A stretch of 64,000 nucleotides of DNA from Siphlonurus alternatus (taxonomy: Eukaryota; Arthropoda; Insecta; Ephemeroptera; Siphlonuridae). The position numbers and the translations under genes were made by a program. The stretch lies in NCBI GenBank assembly GCA_949825025.1, contig OX463780.1, forward strand, positions 43,008,979 through 43,072,978, in the 5' to 3' direction. The number at the start of each line of letters is the position of its first letter. The stretch's first letter is position 1. Below, one piece after another: positions 45,181-60,100 of this stretch. Under the pieces are notes generated by a model, which did not search any database, was not told where the DNA came from, and was given only the letters and a program-made list of their open reading frames with translations.

Positions 45181-48100
45181 GTAGAGTCGTAGTATTATAC
45201 CTGTTCATACAGGGTTCTTCGCAACAGTTAATTTCTGATTGCATCACGTTGTTGGAAGAAGTACACAATGTAACATAAAACATAAGGCGAGGCTGCACAC
45301 GATTATTGAATTACTGTATTATTTTTATACTTTAATGTACTGTAAACAAAGTATTGTTTCAATCAATTTTTAAGTCGCAATTTAGTGTAGATTCTTATAG
45401 AATTATAGATAAGATTCACCCTTATTACAGAAGCAAGGTATAATAGTTAATAGCACATGTTGTTATAATTTAGATAAATATATAATACTATTAGACGACA
45501 TTTTTTTCCTTCTTTGATAACATTACATTAAAATTTATAATAACTGTCAACATTATATAATTTTTAATAATTTTTTTATAAAAATATATTCTTATGCAGG
45601 TGAAAAATTACTTATTTTGCTATAAATATATATGTAAATTATTCTCAGTTATCTCTCCCTTGCATATAGTAATATTGTAATATTGTGAGTATTTTCTTTT
45701 AATGCTGACTGGTTAGACGGTATTTATAATTAAGTCGTACATCCTCAGCTATAAACAATATTATTTTTTAGGAGGTTCTCATGCAGGTTAAATATTTGTA
45801 TATAGCATTTCATTTTTGTTATTGCACTGTCGTTGCGTTTTCCCAGAGGAGACAAATTTAACACCTTTGCTTCTACTTCCTATATTCTCCGTGAGAAATT
45901 CACGTTATAATTGTACAATATTTTTATTGCTTTGAACTTTGCTGGAAATGAAAACTTTCAGACATTTTTAATTTTTAAATGACAAGTCTCCGTACCGACT
46001 GTTACATTTTTAAATCACTTTCTTGGTCTAGGCTGTGTTTATTTTTATAATTTTTATCTGTGAATTCTATGATTGAAGTATTTGAAGTTAAATATTGTGC
46101 TCCAAGACCTATGCAAAGAGCGTACATTCTGTTAAAATACAAAAGCTATAAAGACCAGCGATGAGTAATGATTTGTTTGTGTAGAAATTACACATTTTCC
46201 TCGTCGTAACTGTTTATGTTTAATGATGATAGGTTTATAGTTTTTACTGTAAAGTTTATAAAACACTTGTTACTCAGGGTCATAGAGAAATGTTTTTATC
46301 ATTGCAATATTAACACTTGAACTTATATATATAAATGATAGCACTGTAAAAATATTTTAAGTAAGATCTTTTGTTTTTTATGAGACAGTGATTTATATAA
46401 TGCTCTATTCTTACCTGTATGTAAATATAAAATATTAATAATAGGCTATAAATTAAAAATGAAGTAATTTAGTCTATTAGTTATCACCAAACAAACAACA
46501 AGTGGTAAAAATTCTCTCTTCATCAGAAGTTGCCTTATATGAGACTGAGGCGCCGGCGGCAACACACACTAATACAGTCAAATTCATATATTTATCTTCC
46601 AACATAGTCGGAAGTAAGAGATTTCTGTCCTTCCTATTCGTATTTCAGCGATAAAATTTCACATATTAGGCCAGTACTCCTACCGTAAACCAAGATTTGT
46701 TAAGTTAACCACTCTGCAATATTTCAAAACTAAATTAAAAACTCCATACTTCCGGAGAGAATGTCAAATTAAATTGACTGTAGTCATGCAGCTATAATCT
46801 CAAGCAGTTGCTAGCTAACGAGGTGATATCGAGTGGGAAGCTGCGAGACGTTGCTGCCAAACGACCTTCCTTACGTTACGTAGTTGGGTACTCCCACGAG
46901 GTGTCGGCGAGGTCTGCAGACTTATATGGAGAACCAACATAGAGGACGCAAACACCACGCCTTTGGCTCCACGTGCAAGGCCAATTTGGTTAAATAAGTT
47001 AACCATAAATTGACATTTATTATCAACAAAATAAGACAGTTTAACTAAAAATTTAGTCTTAAAGTGGATTATAACGAGAATTTAATATCAAATCTAGATC
47101 TATAAGGACTCGGTGATCAAAAAGAATATAAATATTCTGTATGATAGTAGGTTATTATCTGTTTAATATAATAAAATGTTATAAAACTTTTTAAGCATGA
47201 AAACTAAAAAAAGTTGTGAATGCATTATAGTTTCATAGAATCGGTTTAAATATTTACATATTTTTGTAGACATTATATAATAAAATGTAAAAATATTGAA
47301 AATAATATCGAAGAAATTTAAATTTAATGACAATTTTCCATTAGAAAAAAGCCTACGTGCTGGTTTAATAATAGCCATATTATTTAATCTATATCACTTC
47401 AATAGAAGAAAAGAACATTAAAAAAATTACTTTTATATTATTTTGCGTTCCTTCACCTCGTATTTATAGATTATTTGAACATAAAAGTAGTTTCTATTTT
47501 TTCTTTTTTTTTTTTGTTATTACGGTAAAATAAATTTTTGCGCAATAAAATAATTTATAGAATCGGAAACTATGTTTTAAAGTTGACAGCTGTTGGCTAT
47601 AGAACTACAACAAAAGAGTGAGTCACAAAGGACCATCCCCATCACACTTATTACTGCTGCAGATATTCGTACATCGATAATTTATTGTGAGTCATCGTTT
47701 CCTCGTACCAAGGCGGTGAAACTCTGCGCCGCCCCGGGCTGGTTGGAGCCAAGAACTCCTTAGTAAAAAGACCTCGCAATATAGCAAGGTCAGCGACATC
47801 ACCGCAGTTGCATATTAAAGCAACTCTTTATGATAAATAAGCAGTATTAAATATCATAGTTGCAGCATTGAACTTTATATTCCTTTACATATGAATGATA
47901 TCCTACTTGTGTGTATATGTATATATTTATATTATATACTTAATTAAACCATGTAATATTATGTGAAGAGAAAAAGTGTATATTATATTTAATTAAATAT
48001 ATAATAATATCATGCAAACAAGTACTTATGTTTTTTTTTAATACGCAAGACATGATATACATGTTTATACAATAGCTTGCAAATCATAATTATATAAACA

Positions 48101-51100
48101 ATAGGAAATAATATGACATTTCAAGGGAGGAACATGGTACTGTACATTACATTAATTTAACTTTGCTAAAATATAATTGGAAGTCATTTGAAATAAAGTG
48201 TTCAGCTGAAAAGTGAAGTGAAATTTTGCGTTTAAACATGATTTGAAAGAATTATATCAAAATAAAAGAATATTAATTTTTATAACATGAAAAAAAATAA
48301 AATGCAATTCTCACAGTGATAATCAAATGAACTAAATTCCCTTTTCTCTACTAAAATAATAATAAAAAAAAACATGGTGTACAGTTTCAACATTTATAAT
48401 GCATGAGAATTAAAAAAAAAATAGATTTTTGAATTGAAATACACATAAGACATCTTTTAAATCCAAAACATATCAATCATTGATATCACCTTTCACATTT
48501 TTAATTTTTTATCCTAATATCTTGACAAAAAAAAAGTCATCGGACAGGTTTAGTATGTAGACAGAGCATTACTTACGGGACTATCTTTCACTTTACATCG
48601 AGTTGAATTAATTACAAAAAAATATAAACGTGGTAAAAAGTTGTGATGACAGTTAATAATAAAGAGATATGGATGAGCGAGCGAGATTATAGAAAACTAA
48701 AAGTAATTCAAGTGCTCTAGATATTTCTTAAATATTCTTTAACAAACAGGTTATATATTTACAATTTAAGATGGAAAGTCACTTCTCCGAATGATCAGGT
48801 GATTTTACACGCTTGCCTTTTTGGTAGAAGATGCGCGAAAGTGAGTTTGCATGCATCTGAATAGGAGATACATTATATTTTAGTTTATGAGCATTTTCAT
48901 GGAATATTGAAAATGGGTTGAACTTTATTTTGGGGGGGGGGGATGGATAAACTGTGTGCTCTTCTTACCTCCCAAATTTAGTAATTAGTGTAATTAGTAC
49001 TAATTCAGCACGAAATTTGGAAGTTTTATATAAAGTATTATAATGCCATTGAGCCGGGAATGTTATGATTGTGAGTATTGTGACTGGTTTGAGATAATAT
49101 CATATTTCTTTTTTTATTATTATTAGAGATGGTTACGTTTTTGATACACATGACACATGCATTGTTTGCACATACTGTTAATATTAATAGTCATTATATA
49201 TTATGTTACTGCCGAAGAATTGAAATATAGGTTTCTATTTTTTTTTTTTTTTTTTTCTATTCGTTCTCCTTGAAGATTTTACTTTTTGCTGCTCTTCAGT
49301 TGAAATCACTGTTATGAAAAGAGTACTTAATTAAAAATGAAATACATTAAAGTAAATAGTTTATTTTGTTCTCTAAAATCTAAAATGAATATAATAATCA
49401 ATATTTGATAATTAATATAGATATCAATTATTTATCCGCTCTAATTAAAATAATATATTTTGATATTATTTTGTTTTAAATTCAGCAGCATACCATAACA
49501 AGTTGGATAAACACGTATAAATATTTTTTTAGGGTGATCGAAGTATTTTATTACCATGTGCATTAGGTCTTTAAAAGTTAACGTTGATATTATTATACAT
49601 GTTTGGTATTACAAAGATTTTTAAGTTTTTGGGTGCTACATGATACAATAATGTTCTATTTCTAGCATACAATTTTTCCTTACAAGAAAATTCCAGTACG
49701 TATCTCCACTCAAACAAGTGACATTAAAGTTTTCTTGTATGTTTTATAATATAAGGAAAAAATTATATGCAAGAAATAGCACATTTGTATAATTTAACAT
49801 CATGCATGCATGTAGTTTTTTAAGTCGTACGCTGAGTTTAAAGGTACACCATGCACGGTTATGCAGCACACGGCGGTGCGTGCACAACGCAAGTCCGTAC
49901 ACCTCGGGGGGCCAAGTTGGCGCCACAACAGGATGGGCGGCACCTCCTCAGTCTCACACTTCATGCAGCGACTCTCTGATATGTCACATTGACACACAAA
50001 CTAAATGACGTCACCGTAATTATGTTGCTAAAAGTACTTACGATGGGCCACAGAAGATATGCCATTGGAAATACTACTTACGTATTTTTTAGAAATACGC
50101 TAACAGGTCAATTTTTTTCTATATTTTATCAAATAATTTAAATGTAAATATCAATAATTAATGAGGTTTATAAAACTATGAAATGTGTACAGTATAGACA
50201 TGTACGGTGTAAATGTGTATAAAATTAAATTATCTTCGTAAGAAGCCATTGAAAATGTTGCATTTTTATACACCCTCTGGTGGGCATGACATTGTATACC
50301 GTGTATATGAATGGATGAAAAATAATAATATTATTTTGGCAAATATTTCCAGATTATTAATCCATATTTATTCAGCGTTTTTTAAGTTTTTTTTTTCTCT
50401 TGTTATGAAAGAAAATAACAAAAATGAATTAAGAGCAATATATTTACATTTTAATCAAAGGACCTTCTTATCAATATCATGAATAAATTATTCAATATTT
50501 AACGTAAAAATAATCAACAAAAAAATGAAGCATACACAGAGTAGCATGACTGGAGGTGTTGCCTGCATACACGTGCATTTAATGTCTCATTATCAATTAG
50601 AGCTGAGAGCTCACAGTCTGGCAAGCAAGCAGGCAGGCAGCGAAGTGTGTTATTTGTTATACAAACCATCACACTATAATTGCTCATCAATGCTAGCAAG
50701 CTTGAATGATCTGACAATTAAATAACACATGATGGGAATGTATTGTATTTGTTTTTCGCTCCAGTTTAAATCATTTTATTGCAATGACATCATCGCAATG
50801 CAAGCAATCATATAGTAACAGTTAACTTGCACGTTCATTATACAATAGCATTACAATGTGTATATAAAATATAACTGTTTTAATTGTGTATTATAGTATT
50901 TATGAGGTTAATTTAAGTAAGATTTTTTCAAAAACAATTAATTATTAGCACTTGTAGATTAATTGAATTAACAATTGAATAACGTTAATAATATATTATC
51001 GAAATTCAATAGACTGAAAGCTTATTTTTAAAATTTAATTTTTGATTGGCAATATAAAGATACAAATCATATAAAAGTCAAATAGATGTGTGAAAATCCC

Positions 51101-54100
51101 CTCTTTGCTACATGCACAGCGGGCCGTCTTGGCTTGTCACAAACATGCAAATTTGTCACACAATTGGCAATCTCACTCGCTGAGTAACTGGCGACCAGCA
51201 GCAAGTTTCAATGACAGACCAAGTGTAAGCGCCACGGGCGAGTACTTATTGCATACAATACGACCTGCTATATAGCAATCAGCAGCGTTGTTGCGGAACA
51301 CTGCTTTCATGATGTACTATTATGTTTTAACCGTCAGTGATTATTTTACTATATATTTGCCTGCGGGGGTGTGAAATTTATTACTGACTCATAAAATACA
51401 AGATATAAAGGGGGCTATGTGTGCTTATAGGGTGATTTTTTTTAGTTGTTTATAATACTAACTACCCATCTCCTGTCATATTTCTCATACAACTGAGTAC
51501 TTTTACATGTTTCTGGAATTATTCAATACAGTGTACGTTAATCTCCTCTTAGGGGTGGATATTACCACAACCCTCCCTTCTCGTTGGATGACGCATTGCA
51601 AGGGATGTTTGGACATTGACAGGGGGTGGAACAACTTGTCATTTACTTTGAAATACATAAACGAGCTCTTTTTTTTTTTTTTCAATGAATTAAATTTATA
51701 TGCTCTCTATATAAATGAAAAAATAGAAACAAATTTAATAATGTGAAATTCTAGTTGACATTTCACCTTATAAATTGCTATCTGAGCTTGCACATACATC
51801 ATGACAGAAAATCATTTTATTGGCTATTAATGTATACTATCTATTGCATGTTGCATGTGTCTATTATCGTAAGCATATTATACATATTATTTAACATGAA
51901 AAAAAAAAATGAATATAAGGTGATTGATTACAGTGATGTATGAATAAAAAATGTCCTTGAAAGTTCTTAGATACTGTTAATTATTATGCTACTACCAATA
52001 ACCATATAGATCAAGTTGTCATTTTTCTTATAAATATACATTAAACTATATTATTTAATATTATATATTGTGGAATTTCATAAAAGTTGTGTGTATATTG
52101 CATGTAGGCACGAACTTTACCCTCGCCTGACTCTCTGGCGCTGCAGCTCATCCAAAGATGATCAAGACATGCAGATTTGCAATTTTCATCCGAAAGTATG
52201 TAAATATTGTTTCGTGATAATACCCATCAAAACAACAGTGCATGAGTAAAGTTCGTGATGTCCAGAGGTGCGTGCAGATCGCATTATTTTTCAATTTAAT
52301 TTTCAGCATAATTATTTGATGCCTTGACTGAGGTTATATCATAGTAGTTCATAAAATAAGTTAAAAATAATAATAATATGAACTTGAAAACAAAATCGCT
52401 ATAATGCTGTAAAAACAATTTGCATTTTATGATGCCCTAAAGAGTATTTCATGTTATGTTCTGTTACTTCTAGGAAATTAATTGCTGCATGTTCATCATT
52501 ATGTCATTATTAGATCATATTTTTTATGGTCTATACAACTTACTATATAGAAAAGTCAGACTAGTGGATCACATCTTTGTGTCCTACAGTAAAAAGCATA
52601 TCAGCATTAAGTAATAAAACTAATGAAAAGTACGATAGCTTTTAAAATGAGGCCAGTAGAAAATATTAAATGGACTATTAATATTTTTTTGTGACATCGA
52701 TTTACTTGATTAACTTCATATAAAAAAAATTATAAAAAATGGTAATTAATGAGAATTTATTGTGCGTTCTGCATTAGAGACGATATTCGGTCGATATTTT
52801 GAACTCTTATAGTGACGTCACAACATGTCTCCAAGGCCAAAACGTGGGTGGTAAAGTAATTTATTTTCTAGTACAAAACAACGTAATATCGTGAGCTCTA
52901 AGGTATATATACTATCAGTACCTTGAATCTTGTATTATAGTCACAGTTGTATAAGCCAGACATAAAAAATTAACTTTTTTTTAAATTTATTATTATATTC
53001 TCTATCTTTATATAAGGCTTTTGTACGTATATCATAGTTTGTGGTTAAAACTTGTTATACTTTAAAGTAGAAATTATATCGCTGCTGCTGATGTTAATGA
53101 TGTATCGGTCATGGTTTGCTACTCGCCTTGAGTGCAAATTGTGTAGGAGCTGCTGGAGGAATCTTTCATTTCCTGAAGCAACCAAACAATTTTTTTTTTT
53201 TTTTTTTTTTTTCCTCTTTCAAACACCGAGGAAAACGTAATATATTGTTGGTAACCAAATCGAATGCTTATAAGTATAACGAAAATTGAATATGTTTGCC
53301 CTGCATCAGTGCAGCTGCGATTAGGCTATTCATATAGTTACATAATAATTATACCACCAAGTCTGGCACGGACGAGCAATTTCTTATGCAAAAAAAATAT
53401 TTTAAAAATACATTACATTATATATGGTATATTTCTTCGCATATATATCAGTTTTCATGACTAACACTATATATAGTTTAACACTCTGCTTTATGTAAAT
53501 ATAGAGAAGCCTTATGAGAATTCATCATAATATATAAAAATTATATTTTTATTCAGAGGCACATAATTTCTTTAATAATAATTATATATTTGAACTTTAA
53601 CTGTAAGAGTGTGATCATTTGATACAATGTTCAGGAAAACATATCGTATGAAGCTCCATATGAGTTCCTTCCAGATTGGTCACACGTATATGCGAGACAC
53701 TCCTCACACTTAGTCACCGTGTGAACTCAAGGATAATAGAAGTAGTTAGGATGTCTCACTTTGAAGTCAGTCGCTATAGCCACCATGTTAATTGTCTCCC
53801 AATGACGTCATGTTTTAGGAACACCTTCATCGGTCAGCTACTATAAACCAATTATCGTTATAGGCTCTGCTATTTCAATTAGGAAACTGTTCCGAAGTTT
53901 GACGAAAGTAGTCGAGGACCGTACTTATTCAATTTGACGTTCAAAGCTATCCTTCACTTATATTTTATCCTTGGTGCGAACTATACGCTCACGTCGTTTT
54001 TATTAACACAGTGGAAGTAAATATAGAAGAGGCTGTCATAATACGAGACAGCGCGCTTCCTCTCGTTACTATGCCACTCCTGTCAGCTGATTCAAGGGAT

Positions 54101-57100
54101 GATGTTGATGATACCGACTGACGTCCCGTGTCATCACACAACACTCAGGAGAAGTACGAGATGATTGCAGCACCAGATAGAAGTTACAACAAAATAACAT
54201 AATCAAATCGTATTTTTAAATTTTACTTTTAATTTCTTAATTTTAGAATATTTGTGATGAATATTATTGCAAATGGAGCAAACATCATATCAGTGTACAT
54301 GTGTACAATTAACTAAACGTAAAATATTAATGCGAAACATGAAAATATTTTTTAAATAACATATTATATACCTGAAGGTCTAAAATAGTTATACATAAAA
54401 GTTATGATTAAATTATTATATACCACTAAAAAACTAAAAACAGCATAACATAATAAATGGTTCAAAATTGTTGCCGGAAGACTCAGTGATATAAATATGG
54501 CAATATAGGGCGCGATTCACAAAGCAGTTAGCCAGGTTTTTAACCACGTTTAGCTTAACCACGTTTAACTATACCTGTTTTACTATATAGGTGGTTTAAC
54601 AAGTAAAACAGGTATAGTTAAACGTGGTTAAGCTAAACGTGGTTAAAAACCTGGCTAACTGCTTCGTGAATCGCACCCATAATTTTTATATTCATATTAC
54701 ATAATATTTATAACAATGATTAATCATCAATTAATAATTATTTAATTGAGATTATATAAATGGTCATCAATTTTGTCATAAAAATCAATAATTGATCCAA
54801 TTATAAAGGTAAACTTAAAAAATATAAGGTGCGGTGCTTTGCGATGGAAAGGTCATAATAATAATACATACTCTTATAAAATAGAAGTGAGAGTTCTGAG
54901 AGACCTTTATTTTAATTCGTTCACTAATTTTAAAATAGAAACTATTTGGAAAGGAAAGTGATTTTTTATTATATATTTAAAGTATAAAAACCACAACTAC
55001 TAAACTTAATGTTTTAAAATTGATATTTTTTAAATTAAAATATAAATTGATGTAATGTTTTCTAGAACTCGTCTACATTAATATTATAATAAAGTTTATC
55101 GATTTCATGTCAAAAACTTTTCTTGAGAGGAGAGCGAAGGAAACCACGACAACCACGAATTAACTTGACCCGCTCGCCCCCCGGTCAATATCATTAGATG
55201 ATTATGTCTTACATGACTTGTCTGATGTAAATCTCTAATGAATCCTCCTCAAATAGAAAGTGTTTTTTAACTACAACGTAAAAAATTTAAGTTGAGTGAG
55301 CGTGACGTCATTATTTGGTTCGTTGACACGCGACGCCAGCAGAGCAGGTGAAATAATAACAATAAGAAGTAAACTAACGTGGCACTAGATGGAAGTAGCG
55401 TCACATTGCTTTTGTTATTCTTAATTTATTATTTAATTATCTGGAAGTGCATGTATGAAGACACAAGGAATCTCATCACGTGTGTGGTTCGGCATTTCTT
55501 TCGCTCATCTTGGTTTATATTTTATATACAACAGCATTCCCTTTAAATTGGTTTGATTTTTTTTTTAATTATTATATCTTGGTTAAATGATGTATATTTG
55601 ACACCATGTTTTTTTTTTGCATTACACGCTAATATAATATAAAATAACAGAAATGCTGAAATAATCGTTGTCAAACAAAAATAAAATAATACGTGATATT
55701 CAAAATTTCATGTTCTGGAATAAAATAAAAAGCTTATCAGATCAGTACTTCCATGATGCATGGATTGAAATTCTTTTAAAAATTGAAAATAATATAAGCT
55801 GCTTTTAATCGTGATACTCTACTATAATATCATTCTTTATTAATTTGTCAAGAAGCACGCGAGTAAATTAACTTCAAGATTATTTTTTTAAATCTTAGAT
55901 TAAATGTTAAATTCTGTCTCCAGCCAACTTAACAAAGTAAAATTTTGAATTACAATTATGCCAGTACCTTGCAGCTTGTTCTTTCATTTTTAAAAAAAAA
56001 CAATATGTCTGTCATGCAATACCAATTAATCAAAGTAATGTAGATAAGTAATACGGATCATGGATCATCATCAATTTTAGTCTTGAAATGTATCAAAATT
56101 GCTTCAGTATTTTCATGAAGAGATGAAGAATATAAAATATATTCTGTCTTAAAGAATTTATAGTTAATATAATAATTAACCTAATAATTAATTTTATTAA
56201 ATTAGAAATTTATTTAATTAATATAATATATTTATTTATATCAATATAACCAAATTAGTGTGGAGGAATGAAAGTATATATTATCTTGCCGTATAAAGTG
56301 TAACAAATTTTGAAATTTGGAGCACATGAATATAAAGTACTTTAATATATAAAATCTGGTGCATAGATATAAAAAATAATGAAGAAGAGGTTTTACTATA
56401 AATTATACTGACATTATTTTAATAATCTTGATGGCCCCGATCTTGAGAAAATATTATATGTAAGGAGTTCATTATAATATGTCTTATAGTTCATGCTGGG
56501 TCATCGATTAAACACTTAAGGGTAGCGTGTCAGTGTAGTGTGACGTCACAATGGTCACTGGTTTGCACGCCACCCTTCTCGAATGACCGCAGTGGTGGTC
56601 AAGCAGTCGTTGAGTGATCCCCTCACAGGTACGACGTGGCACCAAGAGGTGCCTGGCGTCGTGGCCAATACGTGGCACCGTGTCGACGCCATGGGCAATC
56701 CGTTTTTTGATCTACCTGACGAGGAGCACGTGGTGTCATCACGTGTCGCGCCCTCGTGGCGACGTGTTGACGTTATGGGCAGTCCGGTTTTCGAACCCTC
56801 GGACCCGGGGCTTGCCAGCGTCGTCTCCTTGGCCATGGGGGTATCTTGGGCCGCCAGGAGCTGGGATGCAGCCACTGGAAGGCGCTATGGCAACGTGGTA
56901 TGATCTATATACTGTTTGTAATGCAGAATCGTAATTGCTAAATAATTTTGTCAAAATGTCATTTAAACCGAGATTTTTTTAAAATTCAAATTTCAAATAA
57001 CTGCATCTTATGAAAAAACAGCATTGCAGTATACACAGACTATTTGTGTGTTAGAATATCTTTGCCGACTGAGATTGCATGCGCAAGCACGTATTTGAGT

Positions 57101-60100
57101 GTATTTGATGCGTGATATATAAAGTAAACAAAAAGAATTTTTATTGATGATCTCACTGGCCTGCAGTGTTTTTTTTTTCTTTCTTTTTGTGTGTGTGTTA
57201 TTGAAGTATCATACTAAAAAAAAATCCCCATAATTATATAATACATGCATGAGAAAAAATTAATTTGCAGAGCAATTTGCTGCATCTCATTAAAATGGAA
57301 TTTAGATGCGGCATTCGATATACTCTGCAGTATATAAAAAAATGCAAATTATTTTTAAAAAAATTACATGCACCACTGAATCGTTATAGAGAACAAATAC
57401 TATAAATAATAATTATCTCATTCAATTTTGGAAATATTTCAAATTAAATCAAATTAAAGCATAATATTAATATTACAAAAGTTCCAAATTGAAATTATTC
57501 ACTATAATATATATGCATACATTTTCATAAAACGGTGTTCAATACGATCGTTTGACGACAGATTGTGTTGTAATACGTAAATTAATGAATTTAAAATTTA
57601 ATGAAGCGTAGTAATTTGATCCGCTTTCATGCAGCGCCGTCCTGTGAACTAACAGTAAGCGATAAAAAGTTCACCCAGTGATTCAGGTGCAGATTTAGGG
57701 TCGTTATCTGCATGATCAAAGAGGATAAAAAAACTGGCCTTTCTCCTTTTGCAAGTGATGTATATGTCATATATTTTATACTTTATAATATATATTTGTA
57801 TAACGATGGAATTATTGCTGCATGTTCATGCAACAATAAAGCTTACGTAAGATTTAATTACATAAAAATTTGTACACATTTTGAAGGAGATCAATCAAAA
57901 TATATTTTGAGAGTATTTTACCTTACAGCATTTTTATGTCAAACTATTATATTTTATTTACAATGATCCAAATAAACAACGCAAGATCATTAAAAAGTAA
58001 ATTGAGAAAGGTCACAAGCCTACTCTGAATTAAATCATTGGTGTGTCATAAAGTTAATTTTATAGCAAAATTAAAAATAATTATAATTAGATTTTTCCCT
58101 TAATTACTGCAAGCGTTCCAAAGCCACTGACAGAAATTTTGCAACGTAAAAAACGTATAGCAATATCCCAACTCAATTATAACAATATTAAGAGCTTAAT
58201 TATTAGTTATTAAAAAAAGAAATAAATAAAATATGCATTTGGCACATAGCATGCAGGAAAAATTATTATGAGAATTAAATCATAGTAAATATCATACAAA
58301 AACAATTAGATGTAATCTCTTTCCAAGTATAATTATAGAATTGTGTGCTTAGAGCACTTATACATAGAAATTATTGATATGTATACAGCAATTAACAAGA
58401 TATTTTTATAACTTTGTCGCTGCGCATGTTTACAGAGTGACGTCATATATATACTGAACTGCGTGCATCCGGATTTATGAATTTATTATTCAGTTTTTGA
58501 TGTAATAAGTACGCGTCGTTTGTTTGTTCTTTTCTGTCAACATTTCTATTTTCTACTGTGCAAATTTTTTTTACAAAAATATCGTGTTTTTTTACCTTTG
58601 AATCTTAAATTCTTATTTTGTTTACTATGCAAGTGAAGTGTGTGAATTATGTGAAAATAATCAATATAATTATTCTTAAATAATTTATGTAAAATAACAA
58701 ACGCGATCAATCCTTATTTTCTTATTAAAAAATCTTGATTATCTATGATTATTTATTTAAGTACAGAAATTGCAATGAAACACAGCTATTTACAAATTAT
58801 TTATTTATGCAGTTTCATAATAATTTAATTATTTGTATTTGTATTTTTTTTTTTTTCAGTACAAAAATAAAATATAATTGTGTATAAATCAAAGTGTCGC
58901 AAAGAAAGTAGTATGTACTACACGACATTGAACAGATTGCATCACGATCGTTCGCTGAAAATCCCGAAAGACACTTCTGCTGGTTATGTGTTGTACATCG
59001 GTCGCCATGGAAACATTGGTGCGCGTGCTGCCGCGCTGCCCCCCGCCGCCTTCTCGTTCTCCACCAGGCTTGCCCCCCTCGCCCCACCTCCCCCACTGCC
59101 GCCCAGATATCGATGTTCAGTTAGTATATACCTTTGTCACACTATTGCACCTGCCTTCTTCAATAAATAATCAACACAATACAACTTCCTTCGATCTATG
59201 GTGTTGTTTTTTATATGATTAATTATTTATCATTGAAGAACAACAATATAATAGATGAGAGATACACATTTAAGATCATTTATGTAATTATTATATTACT
59301 GTATGTTAAATTATTCTGGTTTAGTTCTTTCCACTAATTTTGCTCTTATTTTGTACACGCATGCATTGGCGTATAGCTATAAAGGCAAAGGAAAATTTCT
59401 TCGGTTCACGAGTTAAATGCTGTTGAAGATATAATTTATTTATACCAATGTAACCATATAATTTTAAATTTAGATACCCCTTGTTTTTATACAGGATAAG
59501 AAAAGACGTAAGAACATCGTTCTATACAAACTCTTATTAGGTACATGCCGTATGTCAGTCCGTTTGTACAATTAATCATCCTGCACTCTATGTATGCATT
59601 AGATATGATTGTTATGATATTTGAAAGCTGTGTCTTACTTCACGTTTTAGAGACACGTGAGGGTTTTATGATCTATTCTTGGTATAAATATTAAAGACCA
59701 CCCATGACAGAACAGCGGGGGTGTTCCGCCGCAATAGCTCGAGATGATGATTATTTATTGTCTTTGTAGTTTTTATATAACTTTACGGCAACTTAATGTT
59801 TTAAAGAGCATATTTTAATAAACTTTATCTATATGCTAAATTATCAGCATCAATAAATATTTCACATTTAAATTTTGGTAATTTTACTAATTTTAATACA
59901 ATGCATTCTTGCATTATATCTTAAATGATAACAGCCTTTATATCATACTTAAAATAATTAATATAAAGTTACTTAATTATATTTTAATAATAATTTGAAA
60001 TAAATACATTTATTTTTATACTAAAATTTAATTATTTAGTGTAAGTTCGAAGATTTAAAACTCTTTTTAAAGAAGAAATGCAAATTGCAAAATATATTAA

